Shown here: piece after piece, positions 61,890 to 64,000 of the stretch
How positions within the stretch are numbered: the first letter of the stretch is position 1
How the letters are laid out: every line of letters begins with the position of its first letter
Assembly (NCBI GenBank): GCA_036768485.1
Contig: JAVLUZ010000341.1
Coordinates: 462,234-526,233 of the forward strand
Direction: 5' to 3'
DNA length: 64,000 bases
Origin: Mermis nigrescens
Lineage: Eukaryota; Nematoda; Enoplea; Mermithida; Mermithidae
Made by a program: the position numbers and the translations under genes
Notes under the pieces: generated by a model
What the model saw: the letters and a program-made list of their open reading frames with translations, nothing else
What the model was told of the DNA's origin: nothing
Databases searched by the model: none

Positions 61890-64000
61890 AGGGTTGGCTC
61901 CATCGCTGGTCGCGTTTAAGCGACGTCCATCTATTAGCGCAATTTTGAGGGAAACTTGTCCCACATTTCAGCCAAACACATTATATCACAATTGGTCCCG
62001 GTATTGACAGAAATCGATAAATTCGTAAGACTGCTTGAAATCGTACGCCGTGGTCAGCATCTTTTGACCAGGGGTGGGAGCACAGTTAAAAATGTGTTCA
62101 ATAAGCTTTCGTTGCTAAATTTCGTTTTCTCTTATAACAATTAAACAAAAATTACTTGGAGCAAATAAATTACCTAACGGATAACAAGATCCGAACAAGA
62201 TTTCTAGCATTTTTAGATAAATGTTATAGATTCTTGTATTTTCAGTATCGTTTTGTAACTTCATCTGTCGTATCGAGGGTGCGGTTCGCAGCCCCCTCGG
62301 GCTACGTGCCTTAAACCTATTGTCTAGTTAGCTATGAGCGCGCAGTCTAAGCAATGCAGACTTGTTAGCGCTTCGAATCGAATGGATTCTACGATTTCAC
62401 AACAATCGCTTTCAGCAGCAAATCTTTCTTGGATGAAGATTTAAATGCAGAGAATAGGTCGTATTATACAAAATTAGCACTGCTAATTTTCTGTTTGTAG
62501 CTGAATTTAGTTTTTAATTTTTAAGCGACATTAGATTCTAAGACCGATCGAGGTTTACAGTTATACATAGATAGGTTTTGAAAAAGCTACTTTGATTCTC
62601 TTCTCATTAGCCATAGAATACTAGCGTCTCTAACTATAGTTTCATCTGAAATTATTGCTAAAAATTCGCTAAAATGTCGCCGAACTAAGAGGGAATAGTA
62701 TATTTGAATGAAATGAATCTCAGCTAGGAAGAAACAAGGTGTAGATCACGTTTGACAATATGCACGCAAATTTGTATTTCTCTTTATAAGTTCAAAAATT
62801 TTCTTAATAATTAAAGATTTCTAAGATGTTTGTTTGGAGTCCTGTAAACAACATATGTCCGAGACTTTGATTCGGAAAGATTTTGTATTATTAGCATTTA
62901 TGTACAATTCTATTGAGGACATTTAACTTTTGAAAATCTAAAAAATCGCTTTTTATCTCTGGCCGACCTACAGACCAGCGACGTTGTAAACTTGAGGATC
63001 CACACAACTGGTAATTAATCAAATTTTTTCTCATCGCCAAATTGACACATGCATTTTAATTTAGCATCTTATTTTATCCCATAAAATTTGCTGATTATAC
63101 AGGCCCGTAGTTAGCCTCCTGAATTATGTGGGAGACCAAAATTACGAGGTTATATATCTCAGGAATACTTGCAGATAGTACACAAAACAATGTTGTTTTT
63201 GAGCATTGCTCAGCGAGGTCAGTATATTAAAAAATAAAAGAATTATATTGGATTTTAATCATATTCAGATAGTGTGTAGTATGAAATGGCTTCCCTAACG
63301 ATTTTTCAACATTATACCCGAACATTACCCTACTGAAAAAATGTTTAGCTGATTTTATACTGCAAAAACAATACGGAAAATAAATGGTTTTGCGTAGAAC
63401 GTCCGAAAATCATGACATATTGATCCTGTTTACGGAAAATTAGGCTATTAGGGAGACAAATGTAGTAAAAAAAGCAAAGAAGTCGGCGCGAAGCGCTCGA
63501 AAATTATCGGCTTATCAAGTCAAAAGTGTGCTAAAATCTATTCTGGCGACCCTTCAAGTGCCATTTGTTAATTTTTTCATTGTCAATTCTTATAGGACCC
63601 TCGTATCAAATAATCTTTCGTCCAAAATTTTGGGGCTCTAGAGAGTCGTATGTCTCGCACAGCTACGTGCTTGCACTTATATAGATAAAGTAATGAGGAT
63701 TCGATTAAATGGAGCAGCCTACCCCTGGACTTTGATGGGGTTCAATGTGAAAAAGCAAGGACGGACGATCGATAACTTGATACAGCAAAACCTTGAAGTA
63801 CCAAGAATTTCGAGCAACGCTACCGTAATAGGTCAAATTATCATTTCTATCGTCTGATGAAACTTGCAATGTGACATCTTTGAGGTTCTCCTGAAAAATT
63901 TTGTAATTTTAAACTTGTGCGAAATGTAATTTTTTACATGATACGATTTCGCAGTCTCTCGAAAAAATCTGCGCACTATTCCAGAGCATATTGTTTATGT
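61890..64000. other. No gene supported
   Basis: Apart from a slightly GC-richer patch near 62,270-62,400 (GGGTGCGGTTCGCAGCCCC), I see no coding, RNA-gene or repeat structure that can be defended. Confidence 0.45.

Noticed and set aside
62330..62400. tRNA-like gene (CTTCGAATCG resembles a B box)
   Set aside because: No matching A box, acceptor or anticodon stem could be drawn.

Overview
This is a eukaryotic, AT-rich, intron-bearing and transposon-dense chromosome segment. It contains nothing bacterial: no operons with Shine-Dalgarno sites and no CRISPR. Short GGTAGGTACCTA-type repeats, a Polinton/Maverick element and abundant small inverted-repeat elements suggest an arthropod, perhaps a hemipteran insect. 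The host assignment is an inference and is weak.

The dominant structure is a giant imperfect palindrome. Arm 1 (about 16,300-31,146) and arm 2 (about 33,431-48,527) are inverted copies that look about 97-98% identical by eye, separated by a 2.3 kb spacer. Each arm carries a Polinton/Maverick virus-like DNA transposon plus about 3.3-3.6 kb of neighbouring host DNA. Copy 1 (15,858-27,843, genes on the minus strand) is complete at both ends: about 0.67 kb terminal inverted repeats and a 6-bp target duplication TCCTAC. Copy 2 (37,044-48,527, genes on the plus strand) has one full terminal repeat, and its distal one is cut off at 48,527. Gene order is the same in both: protein-primed DNA polymerase B with N-terminal zinc fingers, a 20-bp minisatellite, retrovirus-type integrase, FtsK/A32-type packaging ATPase, a small basic protein, a conserved 188-residue protein, a Gly-rich small protein, major capsid, adenain-like protease and minor capsid/penton. 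Together these would supply replication, integration, genome packaging, capsid building and capsid maturation. Six gene starts are preceded by a TATAAATA box. The other three genes (ATPase, 188-residue protein, protease) start within 6 nt of the upstream stop and share its promoter. Both copies are dead. Some lesions are shared (four in-frame TAA codons, an ATPase frameshift, a lost exonuclease aspartate), so decay began before the inverted duplication. Others are private to one arm.

The spacer holds the third exon of a candidate host gene whose first two visible exons lie in arm 1, a 230-bp tandem duplication, and a third 0.49 kb fragment of the polymerase gene abutting arm 2. This marks arm 1 as the original locus and arm 2 as the derived copy.

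The left flank (1-15.8 kb) has a perfect 175-bp inverted repeat (731-1500), degenerate 250-bp repeats (2.25-4.3 kb), and remnants of a second viral/Polinton-type DNA polymerase (C-terminal part 5.09-6.13 kb, N-terminal part 11.0-11.9 kb). It also has an unrecognised, GC-richer, broken coding island (8.64-10.82 kb), a decayed Polinton-TIR-like stretch (12.1-12.75 kb) and inverted minisatellites. The right flank (48.5-64 kb) has no convincing gene but contains three foldback-like elements. Each is bounded by inverted arrays of a different short unit and by 8-9 bp target duplications. Both flanks carry a 262-267 bp MITE family with 9-bp target duplications.
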